A stretch of 7,687 nt of DNA. It comes from a bacterium (GTDB taxonomy: Bacteria > Spirochaetota > Spirochaetia > Treponematales > Rectinemataceae). This document shows, piece by piece, positions 6,606 to 7,687 of this stretch. A program made the position numbers and the translations under genes. Position 1 is the first letter of the stretch, and every line of letters starts with the position of its first letter. The notes under the pieces were generated by a model that was not told the DNA's origin, did no database searches, and saw only the letters and a list, made by a program, of their open reading frames with translations. Location: positions 1 to 7,687 of the forward strand of contig JAKALZ010000080.1 in assembly GCA_021813065.1 (NCBI GenBank), read 5' to 3'.

Positions 6606-7568
6606 ATGAATCCTGAAATGATGCGCGCCCGTTCGCGCATGGTCAGCCTCATCCGCGAATTTTTCCTCGCGCGCGGCTACCTCGAAACCGACACCCCCGC
6701 GCTCGCTCCCTCTCTCATCCCGGAATCCTGCCTTGAGGTGTTCGCCACTGAGTATGTCCACCCTAGGGCACCTCGGCGACCTCTATACCTCATCCCCTCG
6801 CCAGAGATATGGATGAAACGCGTCATCGCCCAGACGGGTCAAAGCGTTTTTCAGCTCTGCAAGGCTTGGCGAAACGCCGAGTCTGTCTCGCCTATCCACA
6901 GCCCCGAATTCACGATGCTCGAGTACTACGGCGTCAATAGCTCGCGGAAAGACAATATCCGCCTCACCGAAGAGCTCTTCGACGCGCTCGCCCTGGCCGA
7001 CACGCCAAAGCGGGCGCGTCCTCCCTTCAGAGTGATGAGCATGGCCGAGGCCTGGCATGAGTACGCGAACGCCAATCTCGACAGCCTCGCGGAGCCCGAG
7101 GCCATGCGCGCCGCCTGCCGCGAGCGCGGGCTGATGGTACCTAAAAACGCGGTATGGGAAGACGCCTTCAATATTCTTTTTTTAAGTCTCGTCGAGCCCG
7201 CGCTCCCTAGGGATCGGCCGCTCGTGCTGGACCAGTATCCGGCAGGTGTGGAGTGCCTCGCGGCGGACATACTTGGCACGGCCTACAAGGAGCGCTGGGA
7301 GCTCTACACCGACGGCATCGAGATTGCCAACTGCTTTACCGAGATGGCCGACCCCCGCGCGGTGCGCGACTACTTCGATTCGCAATCAGCGAAAAAAGCT
7401 GAAGCGCTTGTGCCGCACGCGGTGGATCGCGGTTATGCGTCAGTCTTCGAGCATTTTCCGCCCTGTTCGGGGGTAGCGATCGGCTTTGAGCGCCTTATGA
7501 TGGTCTTGCTTGGCAAAAAGCGCATCAACGAGGTGACGCTCTTTCCCTTTGATGAGTTTTTATCTTAG
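6606..7568 (+). CDS. epmA: EF-P lysine ligase (EpmA/GenX/PoxA type)
   Basis: A 320-residue class II aminoacyl-tRNA-synthetase-like enzyme resembling the LysRS catalytic core without the N-terminal tRNA-binding domain, the hallmark of EpmA. EpmA attaches (R)-beta-lysine to a lysine of elongation factor P, helping ribosomes pass polyproline stretches. Visible landmarks: the start RSRMVSLIREFFLARGYLETDTP, LIPSPEIWMKR, the motif 2 area FQLCKAWRNAES with H98-x-PEFTMLEYY, then GIEIANCFTEMAD, and motif 3 GVAIGFERL with R296. Length agrees with E. coli EpmA (325). Motif 2 reads RNAE where E. coli has RNEE, so the Glu is shifted or replaced. No ribosome site precedes the ATG, matching a leaderless promoter call. 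Neither efp nor epmB is in the window, so the substrate (beta-lysine or lysine) is not settled. Confidence 0.88.
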   Translation: MNPEMMRARSRMVSLIREFFLARGYLETDTPALAPSLIPESCLEVFATEYVHPRAPRRPLYLIPSPEIWMKRVIAQTGQSVFQLCKAWRNAESVSPIHSPEFTMLEYYGVNSSRKDNIRLTEELFDALALADTPKRARPPFRVMSMAEAWHEYANANLDSLAEPEAMRAACRERGLMVPKNAVWEDAFNILFLSLVEPALPRDRPLVLDQYPAGVECLAADILGTAYKERWELYTDGIEIANCFTEMADPRAVRDYFDSQSAKKAEALVPHAVDRGYASVFEHFPPCSGVAIGFERLMMVLLGKKRINEVTLFPFDEFLS

Positions 7569-7687
7569 AAGAATCGGCGTGGCCCGCGGTGACTCAGCGC
7601 ATCGCTTTGTCCCATGAGCTAAAATCACTTCAGTCTTTACACTCAACCTTGTTCCGCGCTAGTATAGCGCGACTCAATTCTTTATTT
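7569..7687. other. 119-nt end region without a gene
   Basis: No reading frame or RNA gene is supported here. It contains a palindrome and a possible promoter, described separately. No clear intrinsic terminator for epmA is seen apart from that palindrome, which is followed by a T-rich tail. Confidence 0.7.
7636..7671 (+). promoter_or_regulatory. Palindrome overlapping a possible promoter (or epmA terminator)
   Basis: CGCGCTA (7655-7661) and TAGCGCG (7665-7671) form a perfect 7-bp inverted repeat around GTA. TTTACA at 7636-7641 (5 of 6 to -35) and TAGTAT at 7660-7665 (4 of 6 to -10), 18 nt apart, could be a promoter whose -10 lies in the palindrome, so a bound protein would block it. Alternatively, the stem followed by TCAATTCTTTATTT could terminate epmA. 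Confidence 0.4.

Overview
The window is GC-rich, tightly packed and coded entirely on the + strand. It looks bacterial, and I suggest a spirochaete of the Treponema/Rectinema type with moderate confidence. The main reason is that a cysteinyl-tRNA synthetase gene is followed directly by an ECF sigma factor. As I remember it, Treponema pallidum has the same neighbours (TP0091 and TP0092); I could not check this here. No mobile element, tRNA, rRNA or CRISPR array is visible.

Layout. (1) Positions 2-469 hold the 3' end of cysS. (2) Positions 500-4021 hold a compact four-gene unit: an ECF sigma factor, a membrane anti-sigma factor with a ZAS zinc motif, a small exported protein of unknown function, and a membrane-anchored protein with two IPT/TIG domains and a transglutaminase-like domain. 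Its genes overlap by 11 nt, overlap by 4 nt, or are separated by 3 nt. (3) After an 81-nt gap with a probable promoter come glyA (serine hydroxymethyltransferase) and, 3 nt later, a QueG-like double-[4Fe-4S] protein. (4) A separate promoter with almost no leader serves an EpmA-type EF-P lysine ligase (6606-7568). (5) The last 119 nt contain no gene, but hold a perfect palindrome overlapping a possible promoter for a gene beyond the window.

How it fits together. The sigma/anti-sigma pair is a standard envelope-signalling module. The two genes behind it encode exported or anchored proteins that could act as sensors, effectors or targets; that part is inference. The other genes concern translation: Cys-tRNA charging, one-carbon supply, tRNA queuosine maturation and EF-P modification.

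The points most worth a second look are: the transglutaminase-like domain keeps its His and Asp but has Met at the expected catalytic Cys position; a perfect 16-bp hairpin lies inside the start of the queG-like gene; the queG-like protein has Asn where QueG has its active-site Asp; and the EpmA-type gene appears to be transcribed as a leaderless or nearly leaderless mRNA.
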